NCBI GenBank assembly: GCA_016618085.1
Contig: JABLTG010000086.1
Coordinates: forward strand, 1 to 64,000
Source of the DNA: Neovahlkampfia damariscottae
Lineage: Eukaryota > Heterolobosea > Selenaionea > Neovahlkampfiida > Neovahlkampfiidae
Direction of reading: 5' to 3'
DNA: 64,000 nucleotides
Both the position numbers and the translations under genes were made by a program. The notes beneath the pieces were generated by a model, which saw nothing but the letters and a program-made list of their open reading frames with translations, was not told where the DNA came from and made no database searches. Below, in pieces: positions 1 to 8,142 of the stretch (the stretch's first letter is position 1; each line of letters opens with the position of its first letter).

Positions 1-2
1 GA

Positions 3-2141
3 ATTAAAGATCAAAATATTTATATAATTGATGTTGAAATGAATGATGCAAATAAAATATTGTCAGATTCAAATACAAGAGTAATTTATGGAATCAATTT
101 GAAAAAAATTCAAAAATATCAAAAATACAAAATCAAATATGTTTGTGTATTAAGCAAAGTTCAAAAAAATACAATGATTCCGAAAATAATGGAAAAAATA
201 ATAAATTCAGGGCTTTCAGTTGAAGATTGGAAATTTATTTTTAACAAAAATATTGGAATGACAGGAAAAAGATTCAATCAATCAGCGGTTAGTGGATTAT
301 ACGATAAATGTAGTGAAGCAAAAGCACAATTGAAAAAAAGTTCAAGAGATTTCCCAAAACAAATAAGAGATACGAAAATGTGGTACATAGAACATAAAGG
401 AGAAAGAAAACAATTACAAAATGGATTTTATTTAATTCAAGCATTGATATATGATACAATGAGAACAAAATTATTTATTATGTTTAATGAATTAAAAGAA
501 CAAGGTGTTGAAGTGACAGCTGTCAAAACAGATTGTCTTTATACATCAACAAAACCAGATTTATCAAAATTATCATTTAAAGTTGGAAAAGAATTTGGTT
601 GCATCAAAGATATTGAAGAAAAAGCTTATGCTGGAGGAAATGAAATATGTTTCCATGACAATACAAAAGATTGCTGTGAAAAATGTAAAAAGAAATTTGA
701 AGCAATGAATATCGATGAATTAAAACCAAAATACAAAAAGAAAGTTAAATTTAACAAATTAGAAATTGAAGATGAATTAAAATTAGAGAACTTCAGAGTA
801 TTACAGAATAGAACATTAATTCGAGCTGAATTGCCAGGAGCTGGAAAAACAACAAATACAATCAAATATTTCAGATCACAAAATAAAAAAATATTGGTTG
901 TGTCACCAACAAATGCATTAGCTTTGGATATTCAAAATAAATTTAAGAAAAATACTACAGCGATTACATTCTGCAAATTAGCTGGAATCATTGTGGGAGA
1001 AGATAAAACAAAAAAGAAATTTGATCTCAAAGATTATGATGTGATTTTAATTGACGAAATTTACAGTTTACAAACAAGTCATTTATGGGATTTGAAAAAA
1101 ATTATGGATGAAAACAAAGATAAAATATTTATTGGAGCTGGTGATTCACTACAAAATTGTCCAATTGAACCATCAATTAAAAACACAAAAATTTACAATG
1201 AAATTATTGAAGAAATGTTTCCAAATCATTTAACATTAAAAGAATCAAGAAGAATTCGTAATCCAATTCAAAAAGAAAGATTATTGAAAATGAAAGAATA
1301 TATTTTCACAAATTTTGACAAAGTTTCAAAAAGAGAATTAATTCACACATTGCAAAATGAATTCAAATTAAAAATGAATCAAAAAGAAAAATTCATCAAA
1401 TGTTATAATATTGGATACAGAAACGAAACATGTGATACAGTTTGTAAGAAAATTTTAGAAAAAAAGAAAGATGCAAAAAAAATTTCAGCAAAAAGATTTG
1501 ATTGGTTTGAAAACATTAATTGTTTTGTAAAAAAGAGATTTAGATTTGGTACTCATATTTTTCAAGTGAACTACACATATAAAATTATTGAATTGAACAA
1601 AAAAGATCAAACAGCAGTTTTGCAAGATGTTTTAACTTCAGATAAATTTAAAATAAATGTGAATATCTTGGATATTAATTTTAGACCAGCATATGCATGG
1701 ACAGGACATTCAATTCAAGGATGTACAACAGATAAACAAGTCTGTATTTTTGATTCAGATTATTGTTTTACAACAGCAAGATGGTTATGGACAGCTATCA
1801 CAAGAACAACCGATTTAAACAAAGTTACTTTATTCACAAATGATAAAAAACTTGAATTAAAATATGATTTTGATAAAATGATTTCAAGATATAGAATGCA
1901 AGACTCAAGAGCAGGAAGAGAACATAGATGTACTGAATACATAACAAAAAATTATATTTTACATATGTTTAAAACACAAAATGGTACATGTATAGATTGT
2001 GAACAAGCTTTTAATGTTGAACATATTTTAGATGACAACAATAACTTAACTGTGGATAGAATCGATTCAAAAATTAGCCATGTTATCGGAAATTGTGAAT
2101 TGAGATGTGTTAAGTGTAACGTTGCAAAAAGAGATAATTAA
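3..2141 (+). CDS. DNA polymerase B palm / SF1 helicase / HNH-like fusion, copy 1 (open at left edge)
   Basis: The frame is open from the window edge, and residues here count from the Met at 39. Residues 65-73 read KFIFNKNIG, matching the K-x3-N-x2-G motif of family B polymerases. Residues 163-169 read KTDCLYT, placed like the usual DTDS catalytic motif. An SF1 (Pif1/RecD-like) helicase follows: PGAGKTT near 266, DE near 339, GDSLQ near 368, then TGHSIQG and WTAITRTTD as motifs V and VI. The C terminus is a Cys/His module (CIDC ... CVKCN) like an HNH endonuclease. Such a protein would copy the genome, unwind it and perhaps nick it. It is part of the virus-like element. The polymerase assignment is less sure than the helicase one. 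Confidence 0.7.
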   Translation: MKDQNIYIIDVEMNDANKILSDSNTRVIYGINLKKIQKYQKYKIKYVCVLSKVQKNTMIPKIMEKIINSGLSVEDWKFIFNKNIGMTGKRFNQSAVSGLYDKCSEAKAQLKKSSRDFPKQIRDTKMWYIEHKGERKQLQNGFYLIQALIYDTMRTKLFIMFNELKEQGVEVTAVKTDCLYTSTKPDLSKLSFKVGKEFGCIKDIEEKAYAGGNEICFHDNTKDCCEKCKKKFEAMNIDELKPKYKKKVKFNKLEIEDELKLENFRVLQNRTLIRAELPGAGKTTNTIKYFRSQNKKILVVSPTNALALDIQNKFKKNTTAITFCKLAGIIVGEDKTKKKFDLKDYDVILIDEIYSLQTSHLWDLKKIMDENKDKIFIGAGDSLQNCPIEPSIKNTKIYNEIIEEMFPNHLTLKESRRIRNPIQKERLLKMKEYIFTNFDKVSKRELIHTLQNEFKLKMNQKEKFIKCYNIGYRNETCDTVCKKILEKKKDAKKISAKRFDWFENINCFVKKRFRFGTHIFQVNYTYKIIELNKKDQTAVLQDVLTSDKFKINVNILDINFRPAYAWTGHSIQGCTTDKQVCIFDSDYCFTTARWLWTAITRTTDLNKVTLFTNDKKLELKYDFDKMISRYRMQDSRAGREHRCTEYITKNYILHMFKTQNGTCIDCEQAFNVEHILDDNNNLTVDRIDSKISHVIGNCELRCVKCNVAKRDN

Positions 2142-2183
2142 ATTGGTTAAAATGATTTAAAAAAAAATATATAATAAATATAA

Positions 2184-2411
2184 ATGGAGAATCAAGAAAA
2201 AATTAAAAAAACTGAAAACATTGTTGAATACAGAAAAAACTATTATGATCAAAATAAAGAGAAAATTCGAGATAAAATGCAAAGAACTGTGCGTTGTAAA
2301 TTATGTAACAAAGATATAATTTTCAGTAGATACCCAAGACATGAGAGGACAACAAAACATTTAAGACGTCTTAACAATGCTTTGAATCTAGGGTTTTTTC
2401 AAAATAATTAA
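2184..2411 (+). CDS. Small C2H2 zinc-finger protein of the virus-like element
   Basis: A 75-residue intronless protein. The first half is charged and asparagine-rich, like the YYxxNKEKIRxK stretches common in small giant-virus zinc-finger proteins. It is followed by one finger, CKLCNKDI with RHERTTKH, in C2H2 spacing. A related protein sits on the other strand at 6820-7053. The upstream sequence has a TTGGTTAAAA-like stretch about 40 nt before the start, resembling the shared upstream motif of the minus-strand genes. Nucleic-acid binding is likely from the finger, and any precise role is unknown. Confidence 0.6.
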   Translation: MENQEKIKKTENIVEYRKNYYDQNKEKIRDKMQRTVRCKLCNKDIIFSRYPRHERTTKHLRRLNNALNLGFFQNN

Positions 2412-2471
2412 TTACAAAAAAAAACGCACAAAAGGTTTAAAAAAATATTATATATAGTAATAATAAAGGAA

Positions 2472-3002
2472 ATGGATACTGAAAAAAAATACATAATCAG
2501 TAATGTAAAATATGACGATAGACAACAAGCGAAACAAAATGGATTCTTTTGGGAGAAGGAAATAAAAAAATGGATCATAGAGATTAATAGATTCAGTAAA
2601 ATTAATTTTGATCCATCGAATGAAATAAATGATATATTGAAAATTTACTTTAAGGATAGAAATAGAGATTACTGTCTTAATATTTACACAACAATACAAA
2701 AAGATGGTTATATTCAAAGAAATCAAGAGTATGTGACAATTGATGAATACAAAAAAATGATAAAACAATACAATAGAATTAATTGTAAATTATGCAAAAA
2801 ACCATTAGTTCCAGTGGGAAATACACGAGTAAACGGTACAACAAGGCACAATGACTGGGTAAAAAGATGTTATCACAAGAAATGTTGGAAATTAATGGAT
2901 GTGTATTCTGAAGATGATGTAATTTTTAATGAAACAAATTTAACGGAACCCAAAAATGATAAAGAAAGTAAATACAGTGATTTTGAATTTAGAGATGATT
3001 AA
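2472..3002 (+). CDS. DUF5710-like plus zinc-ribbon protein
   Basis: A 176-residue protein. Residues about 14-37 (YDDRQQAKQNGFFWEKEIKK, then WIIE) follow the pattern of DUF5710-type modules. These read roughly D-x2-AKxxGxxW and end in a K-x-W, and they occur in phage, bacterial and large-virus proteins. The middle carries a CKLCKKPL Cys pair with downstream H/C residues (HKKC), suggesting a zinc-binding site. The tail is acidic. It lies between the zinc-finger gene and the tiny basic gene, all in one direction. Its function is unknown and the domain call rests on pattern memory only. Confidence 0.5.
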   Translation: MDTEKKYIISNVKYDDRQQAKQNGFFWEKEIKKWIIEINRFSKINFDPSNEINDILKIYFKDRNRDYCLNIYTTIQKDGYIQRNQEYVTIDEYKKMIKQYNRINCKLCKKPLVPVGNTRVNGTTRHNDWVKRCYHKKCWKLMDVYSEDDVIFNETNLTEPKNDKESKYSDFEFRDD

Positions 3003-3025
3003 TTTCTTTGTGGAAAGTATAGAGA

Positions 3026-3196
3026 ATGCCAACACCAATCAAATCTCGAAAAAATCGCAAGAAAAAATCAGAAGCAAAACCTAAAAAATGTTCATGTTCT
3101 GGGAAACCAATGGGAAATAAAACGCCATGTGAATATGCCAAATGTCTCAGAAGAGGACAAATAAGATTGTATGGAAGAAAAATAGCAAAAAAATAA
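3026..3196 (+). CDS. Tiny basic Cys protein, family member 1
   Basis: A 56-residue very basic protein starting MPTPIKSRKNRKKKSE and ending KCLRRGQIRLYGRKIAKK. It has four Cys residues. The tail matches that of the 50-residue protein at 6063-6215 (GQIRLWGKKTK), so this is a real coding family rather than a chance ORF. Proteins of this size and charge in DNA viruses often bind genome DNA, but that is inference. It sits 23 nt after the preceding stop and 35 nt before the next start, in a tight plus-strand array. Confidence 0.6.
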   Translation: MPTPIKSRKNRKKKSEAKPKKCSCSGKPMGNKTPCEYAKCLRRGQIRLYGRKIAKK

Positions 3197-3231
3197 TTTA
3201 ATAGGATCATTTTGTATTGTAATTATATAAA

Positions 3232-4620
3232 ATGTTTAATTTATCATGGAGTTTATACAACAAATCAATTTATGATTTTTTAAAGGATTCAGATCGAAAA
3301 TATGAAGAATCTCCATCAACATATGAAGGAAGACAAATGGATGAAAAAAAAGAGTATACATCTGATGAAATCATTCAATTAGCAAAAGAACATTTATCTG
3401 AGGAAGAAATAAACAGAATATTTGAATTAGAAAAAAACAAAACAGTTTCAGCATCACAATCAGAAATTGACCAATTAAAAAGTGAAATAAAAACAGCGAG
3501 AAGACAAGGATTAAGTGAAGGTAGAACATTTGGAAATTATGAAGGTGCTTACAAATCAATGTTTCCACACCTTGGACAAGTTCAGCATCATACACAATCA
3601 GATAAAAATTTTAAAGATCAAATTGATTGGGATTTAATGAATATGAGCGATGTGAAAAATATTGAATATATTCCTGCAAGAAATTACAATGAATTAAATG
3701 AAAAATTATTTGGAATGTGGGAAACTGGAGATAATAGAATTGATAAAACAGTTTTTAATCCAAAAGATGAATACACAGGCATGATTAACAGTAAAAGGCA
3801 TAATGAACAATTTGCTGTCAGTGAAAAAGTTAAAATGGACAAATTAAGACCACAAATATATGATTTACAGGAAAAAATGGATAATTTACAGGATGTTGAA
3901 AAATCAGAGGAGTATCAAAATCTTGATAAAAAACAAAATGAATTAGAAAAACAGTTGAATGAGATTAAATTTCAGTTTTCCCTTAATAATTATGATCCTG
4001 TGAAACAAAAAGATGCTGAGTGGAAAATTCAACAACAATTGGATGAAATTCGCTTCCCAGATGAAAAATCTTCTCCTAGTAAAAAAAAAGGTAAACAAAC
4101 ACCAACAAAAGGAAAAAAACAAACACCAGTAATAATAAAAAAACCGCAAACTGAAAAAGAATTAATAAAAAAACTTGCTGATGTGCAACGAGAAATCAAA
4201 AAAAATAGACCTCTTACCGAAGAAGAAGAAAATATTCAGAAACATATTGATGAATTGAAAAAGAAAAAAGAGAAAATAACAAAAAAAGCAAATAAAATGA
4301 AAGAGCAAATCTTAGAACAACATAAAGATGCAATGAACAAATATAAAACACATCAACAAAAATCAAAAAAATATCAAGATGATGTAACATTTTGGGATGA
4401 TGCAATTGAAAGACATAAAAAAACTCATTTAAAAGGAAAATTAGAAGAAAAAATAGCAAAGACAGATCCAGTAACATCACTTCTGGATGGAATAAAAATG
4501 GGTAGTAAAGCACAATTGTATGTTGGTCCAGCAATAAATGATCTGAATATAGACTTTGAAACAACTCGTAAATCAATGCAAGGCAAATATAATGATTTTA
4601 TGGGCAGTTATGGATTGTGA
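3232..4620 (+). CDS. Large coiled-coil protein of the virus-like element
   Basis: A 462-residue charged, lysine/glutamate-rich protein with no recognised enzymatic motif. Residues about 195-245 and 300-400 are long heptad-like helices. Between them lies a basic, serine/threonine/proline linker (SSPSKKKGKQTPTKGKKQTP). The last 60 residues lose the charged bias (LLDGIKMGSKAQLYVGPAIN) and may be a small folded end. A structural or virion-core role is possible from size and position, but this is inference. The next two genes (broken 4651-5281 and intact 5309-5821) show the same charged style. Confidence 0.5.
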   Translation: MFNLSWSLYNKSIYDFLKDSDRKYEESPSTYEGRQMDEKKEYTSDEIIQLAKEHLSEEEINRIFELEKNKTVSASQSEIDQLKSEIKTARRQGLSEGRTFGNYEGAYKSMFPHLGQVQHHTQSDKNFKDQIDWDLMNMSDVKNIEYIPARNYNELNEKLFGMWETGDNRIDKTVFNPKDEYTGMINSKRHNEQFAVSEKVKMDKLRPQIYDLQEKMDNLQDVEKSEEYQNLDKKQNELEKQLNEIKFQFSLNNYDPVKQKDAEWKIQQQLDEIRFPDEKSSPSKKKGKQTPTKGKKQTPVIIKKPQTEKELIKKLADVQREIKKNRPLTEEEENIQKHIDELKKKKEKITKKANKMKEQILEQHKDAMNKYKTHQQKSKKYQDDVTFWDDAIERHKKTHLKGKLEEKIAKTDPVTSLLDGIKMGSKAQLYVGPAINDLNIDFETTRKSMQGKYNDFMGSYGL

Positions 4621-4650
4621 ATATTATTTTATAAACTATAATTATTAAGA

Positions 4651-5281
4651 TGTCAAGTCAAGGAACACCGAGAAATAATGACTAGGCCGAAAATTTTCAA
4701 ACACCAAAGAGTGAAGAAATTGAAATTTATGAAGATGAACAAAAGGTTGAAATTCCTCCATTCCCATTTAACACTGTCACAACACCACAATTTATATCTA
4801 ATCTCAGCACTCCAAAATCAAATGCAAGAGATAGAACAAAAAAAAAAAAAAACAAAAAGAAGAAAAAGAAGATGATATTGATTTAGATTATATATATAAA
4901 AGTGCAACACAATCACAAAAAAAATATGATGAACAACAAAGTAAAAAAGAATTAAAAGAAATTATGAAAAAATCAGGATTACTTGATACTCCTGCAAATA
5001 TGTTGGAAATTGGTAGTGCACATTACTATAATAAAAAAAAAATTGATAACCTTACCGATTTAATTGGACAACAAAAATTAAAAAAAATGAAAATTGATTC
5101 CATAAAAGAAGAAGTAGAAGAAGCATGGAAAGATGCATATGATAGATTCAAACAACATAGTGAGGATAATGATTTAAGTTTACCTGAAGATAAAATTAGA
5201 AAAGGAGCTCAATTGATGATGCAAAGCAAAATGAATGAAAAGATGGAAGAGATAAATTTGTTATTTCCTTATTTAAAATAA
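4651..5281 (+). pseudogene. Broken coiled-coil gene of the virus-like element
   Basis: Coding-like composition runs over about 630 nt, but no single open frame spans it, and I count only a few breaks. The intact-looking right part (4964-5281) encodes a helical, lysine-rich segment beginning MKKSGLLDTPANMLEIGS. Its opening resembles the short ORF at 5866-6012 (YGLLRSPLEELG), suggesting related genes. It lies in the plus-strand array between two genes of similar composition. Treated as a fossil. Confidence 0.5.
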
Positions 5282-5308
5282 TTTATTTTCTTTGTTTTTT
5301 AATATAGA

Positions 5309-5821
5309 ATGTCGTTCAATAATTCAACAGATAGTGATACTCAACTCACAATTCCCCAATTTATGACAACATATAAAGATAGTATTGCAGTTTCGGATGG
5401 TGAAAGAGAAAAATATGCAAGAGATTATGGGATGGTTAATTTACCTTCAGAAGAATTAAAAATTGATGATATTTTGAAAGAAAATTTTTTATTACAATAC
5501 GTAATGAAAGAACCAAATAGTTACATCGGCAAAAGAAACAAAATATTGGAAAAAATAAAAAATGATGTGAACAAAGAATTTGTGAGAATATATAAAAAAT
5601 ATACAGAAGAAGAGAATCCTCCAATGCCATCAAATCAAGCAAGAGATTTAGCAATTCAAGGAGCAAAAAATTTTATGCGTATTGAAATAATAAGATTAGA
5701 ATCAATGTATCGTTCAAAATTTGAAAATACTGCATACAATCAAGTTCTCAAAGGACAAGGAGCTCAAAGATTAATTGATTTCACAAGTGGAAATTTAAAT
5801 GTAAAAGAAGAAGAGGAATAA
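5309..5821 (+). CDS. Hypothetical helical protein of the virus-like element
   Basis: A 170-residue protein, mostly predicted helix, with an acidic end (VKEEEE). The middle reads EPNSYIGKRNKILEKIKNDV, and a later segment, GAKNFMRIEIIRLESMYRSK, suggests a long amphipathic helix. No motif was recognised. The start follows an AT-rich leader of 27 nt after the previous stop. It belongs to the same plus-strand array, so it is probably co-regulated with its neighbours. Confidence 0.5.
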   Translation: MSFNNSTDSDTQLTIPQFMTTYKDSIAVSDGEREKYARDYGMVNLPSEELKIDDILKENFLLQYVMKEPNSYIGKRNKILEKIKNDVNKEFVRIYKKYTEEENPPMPSNQARDLAIQGAKNFMRIEIIRLESMYRSKFENTAYNQVLKGQGAQRLIDFTSGNLNVKEEEE

Positions 5822-5865
5822 TTTAAATATAAGAAATATTAATTTATAAATCTAATATATTAATA

Positions 5866-6012
5866 ATGTCAAAAAAAAATTGGACAGATTATGGATTACT
5901 CAGATCACCTCTTGAAGAACTTGGAATGGATAAAATTTTATATAATGATTCAAGAAAAAAAGAATTATATACAACACAAATGATTATATCGATCAAAAAC
6001 ACACACTTTTGA
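5866..6012 (+). CDS. Short ORF related to the 4651-5281 gene
   Basis: A 48-codon ORF starting MSKKNWTDYGLLRSPLEELG. Its opening is similar in order of residues to the segment at 4964 (SGLLDTPANMLEIG), hinting at a shared short motif. It may be a whole tiny gene or the remains of a longer one. It has the same AT-rich leader as the other plus-strand genes, so it was probably expressed at some time. Confidence 0.35.
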   Translation: MSKKNWTDYGLLRSPLEELGMDKILYNDSRKKELYTTQMIISIKNTHF

Positions 6013-6062
6013 AAGATTTATTGGCTGATGTATATCCAAATTAAAATCTAAATTAATAATAT

Positions 6063-6215
6063 ATGAATAAAAAACCAACAGCTTTGAAAATTAGAAGAAA
6101 GCCATTAAAACCATATTGTGGAGCGAAGCCACTAAAGAAGGGACAAAGGGAAGGAACAAATGAGGAATGTTCTAAAAAAGGTCAAATTAGATTATGGGGT
6201 AAGAAAACAAAATAA
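6063..6215 (+). CDS. Tiny basic Cys protein, family member 2
   Basis: A 50-residue basic protein ending CSKKGQIRLWGKKTK. It is the clear sibling of the 56-residue product at 3026-3196. Both have an N-terminal Lys/Arg tail, a central Cys-containing loop and the C-terminal signature GQIRL-[YW]-G-[RK]-K. It is the last plus-strand gene before the hairpin-rich centre. A DNA- or RNA-binding role is plausible from charge alone. Confidence 0.6.
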   Translation: MNKKPTALKIRRKPLKPYCGAKPLKKGQREGTNEECSKKGQIRLWGKKTK

Positions 6216-6232
6216 TTATCTCAAGTAAGTAT

Positions 6233-6355
6233 ATAGAAATTGAAGAAATCAGCAAGGTGCTGATAATCATGTAGGAAACATGACTATAAAGAATTCCACT
6301 CTCCTTATTCCAAGTAAGGGTTACATTGTGGTCCATTCTTGACTTCAATTTCTAT
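6233..6355. ncRNA. Candidate structured RNA with four helices
   Basis: A 13-bp perfect closing stem (6233-6245 with 6343-6355) encloses three further helices. One is a 7-bp hairpin with a 3-nt loop (6248-6264). Another is a 6-bp hairpin with a 5-nt loop (6267-6283). The third is a longer arm (6291-6338) made of 4-, 4- and 5-bp segments. Linkers at the junction are 2, 2, 7 and 4 nt. The perfect pairing of the stem at this AT content is unlikely by chance. It lies directly after the last plus-strand gene and could be a stable RNA, a ribozyme-like fold or a cruciform DNA signal. I do not recognise a known family. Confidence 0.5.
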
Positions 6356-6364
6356 TTTAAATAC

Positions 6365-6482
6365 AAGAAAGATACAATTTGTATTTTTCTTATCAACACA
6401 AAAGGAGGTACCTCAGATTTTTAATCTGTAATTGCCTGTATTTGGTAAGTTTGATAATTATCATTTCAATTAAAATGATAAT
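6365..6482. repeat. Cluster of inverted repeats at the convergent gene junction
   Basis: Four more inverted repeats follow the four-helix fold. They are 6365-6377 with 6379-6391 (12 of 13 pairs), the palindrome GAGGTACCTC at 6405-6414, 6414-6419 with 6423-6428 (6 bp), and 6457-6466 with 6473-6482 (10 bp perfect, 6-nt loop). The last sits 10 nt before the stop of the convergent minus-strand gene, and a two-way 3'-end or transcription-stop signal is a natural reading. Confidence 0.5.
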
Positions 6483-6491
6483 CAATTAAAA

Positions 6492-6785
6492 TTAAATGTT
6501 TGGTTCAACTGTTTTATCATATACTCTTTGCATTATATCTTTTAGTTCATCGATTAGATTTTTCAATTTATTAACATGATTTGGATTATTTATACATGCA
6601 CCAACAAAATCAATTTCATCTCTAAGGTGTCTTATAGTTTTATCGTAAAAAAATGATAATAATCTTGTATTAGCATCTGGTTCATAATTTACATTTTTTA
6701 CAGATTTATCAAATAACGTAATAATATCTTCCATATCTTTCAATAAATTTTCTCTTTCAATTTCTAAGTTTTTCATGTATCCCAT
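6492..6785 (-). CDS. Hypothetical small helical protein
   Basis: A 97-residue protein, MGYMKNLEIERENLLKDMED onward, mostly charged helix. No motif was recognised. The upstream box ATTTCTTTATACCAAT (6814 onward on the plus strand) matches the motif found in front of the three other minus-strand genes, which supports it as a real gene. It is the last minus-strand gene, ending 10 nt from a perfect hairpin. Confidence 0.45.
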   Translation of the reverse strand: MGYMKNLEIERENLLKDMEDIITLFDKSVKNVNYEPDANTRLLSFFYDKTIRHLRDEIDFVGACINNPNHVNKLKNLIDELKDIMQRVYDKTVEPNI

Positions 6786-6819
6786 TATAGTTGTTATAAT
6801 ATTTTATATCAACATTTCT

Positions 6820-7053
6820 TTATACCAATTCAATATTTTCAACATTTTGGTTATTTTGTTCATTTCTTTGGTGGCGCATAGAATTGCAATGTCGAGCATA
6901 TCTACATTTCGCAACATCAATATGACAATGTGGACAGAACACAGGTTGCAACATTTGAGCTTGCATTCGCTCTTTGTTTCTTTGATAATATTCCGCATTA
7001 TATCTTTTGTAGTATTCTTTTCTTTCTTCTTGAGTTAAATTTAATTTCTTCAT
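6820..7053 (-). CDS. Small C2H2 zinc-finger protein, second member
   Basis: A 77-residue protein with a basic N-terminal helix (EERKEYYKRYNAEYYQRNKE) and one finger, CPHCHIDV with RHCNSMRH. The design matches the 75-residue protein at 2184-2411: a charged tail of repeated tyrosine/asparagine/lysine, then a single C2H2 finger. A degenerate form of the shared upstream box lies near 7076. Its role is unknown, and nucleic-acid binding is likely. Confidence 0.6.
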   Translation of the reverse strand: MKKLNLTQEERKEYYKRYNAEYYQRNKERMQAQMLQPVFCPHCHIDVAKCRYARHCNSMRHQRNEQNNQNVENIELV

Positions 7054-7194
7054 TTGTATATATTCATTTATTGATATTTATTTAAATCATTATTCCATAA
7101 AAAGTGTTCCGTAAAAATTGTAAAAAAACTTTTTCAAATAAGTAAAATATCTGAAAATAAAAAAAATTATAAATCAAAAAATACGGACCATAAT

Positions 7195-7602
7195 TTATGT
7201 TAACTTAATCATTGTATTATGTAATTCCATACATTCTTTAACTTTTTCTAAAAATCCATTATATTTAAATTCTTTCATCCATTTAATAAAATCATCTTTA
7301 TCACAAAACAAGCCATGTTTATAATTTTCAACGTAAATTCTTAAATAATCACATTGATGTAATTCACCGTAACGAACATATTTATTATCAATGTAACCAA
7401 TTTCACCATAACAAAGATGACTACGACTATGCCCATGTGGATCAAAATAACAATAACCTAAATATGGTATTTCCAAGTCCCCAAGTATCTTTTTGGTTTT
7501 CTCTTGTTTTAAAACTAAACCTTCATAATAGCTGATCTCACTTCTCCAAGGTAAAATCACGTGCATCACAACATCTTCCGGTATGTCACTAAATTCAACC
7601 AT
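7195..7602 (-). CDS. F-box-like small protein, paralogue 1
   Basis: A 135-residue protein. The N terminus FSDIPEDVVMHVILPW resembles the first helix of an F-box (L-P-x-D/E-x3-x-I). The same segment is present in the 76-residue product at 8141-8371 (FKDIPEDVVKHIILPF), so the two are paralogues. The rest carries GYCYFDPHGHSRSH, which is partly echoed in the paralogue (FIDSDSHGERPSK). An F-box would link targets to a Skp1/cullin ligase. This is inference from a short motif. Its start has the shared 20-bp box exactly 21 nt upstream. Confidence 0.45.
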   Translation of the reverse strand: MVEFSDIPEDVVMHVILPWRSEISYYEGLVLKQEKTKKILGDLEIPYLGYCYFDPHGHSRSHLCYGEIGYIDNKYVRYGELHQCDYLRIYVENYKHGLFCDKDDFIKWMKEFKYNGFLEKVKECMELHNTMIKLT

Positions 7603-7622
7603 TTATAGTTATTATTGATTAT

Positions 7623-7642
7623 ATTTCTTTAAACCAATAATT
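7623..7642 (-). promoter_or_regulatory. Shared 20-bp upstream box, copy 1
   Basis: The plus-strand sequence ATTTCTTTAAACCAATAATT lies 21 nt before the start of the gene at 7195-7602. It is identical in front of two further genes at the same distance. It includes a CCAAT-type core like that used by host genes. Confidence 0.6.
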
Positions 7643-7652
7643 AAATTAAAAT

Positions 7653-8102
7653 TTATATTTCATATTTGCGAATTTTTCTTCTTTCAAAGCTATTAAATTC
7701 ATGACACCAATCTTTATGATCTGGGTATATTTCCAAATATTCTTTGTACAAACTTTCATATGCTAATTTAAGCTTTTGGAATTTATCTTCGGTACATTTT
7801 TCATATGTTTCATAACATTCAAGAGGCATTTTGTCCAAACATTTTTTCACCATACCATCTATTGAATGTATGCAGTAATCTTCTTTGTCAATAATTTCCA
7901 AATAATCCTCAATAAATGGTGATACAGGATTTCCATCCAATAGCATGTTATTTTGCATATTTTCAAAAATCATATAAAAACACTGCATATAAGTTAAACA
8001 GTTTTCAAAATCTTTACATTCCATGCCTTTTACTTCTAATACATCTGCAAAATACTTTGACTTTTTGAGCTCATCAATTGGCACAATTAAAGTTTTTCCC
8101 AT
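7653..8102 (-). CDS. BTB/Skp1-like small protein (tentative)
   Basis: A 149-residue protein starting MGKTLIVPIDELKKSKYFAD. The order I-x-V-P-x-D-x-L-x-x-S-K-Y-F is how BTB/POZ and Skp1 folds often begin (first strand and helix). The rest is helical with several Cys residues. It sits between two genes with F-box-like starts, which makes a ligase-adaptor role attractive but unproven. It has the shared 20-bp box 21 nt upstream of its start. Confidence 0.35.
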   Translation of the reverse strand: MGKTLIVPIDELKKSKYFADVLEVKGMECKDFENCLTYMQCFYMIFENMQNNMLLDGNPVSPFIEDYLEIIDKEDYCIHSIDGMVKKCLDKMPLECYETYEKCTEDKFQKLKLAYESLYKEYLEIYPDHKDWCHEFNSFERRKIRKYEI

Positions 8103-8122
8103 TATAATTAAATATTCTATTT

Positions 8123-8142
8123 ATTTCTTTAAACCAATAATT
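8123..8142 (-). promoter_or_regulatory. Shared 20-bp upstream box, copy 2
   Basis: An identical 20-mer 21 nt before the start of the 7653-8102 gene. It overlaps the stop of the next gene by two bases. Confidence 0.6.

Noticed and set aside
6248-6290. Hammerhead ribozyme-like core (CTGATAA before a hairpin)
   Set aside because: CTGAT is fully paired in the 7-bp hairpin, and the required GAAA strand after stem II is missing.
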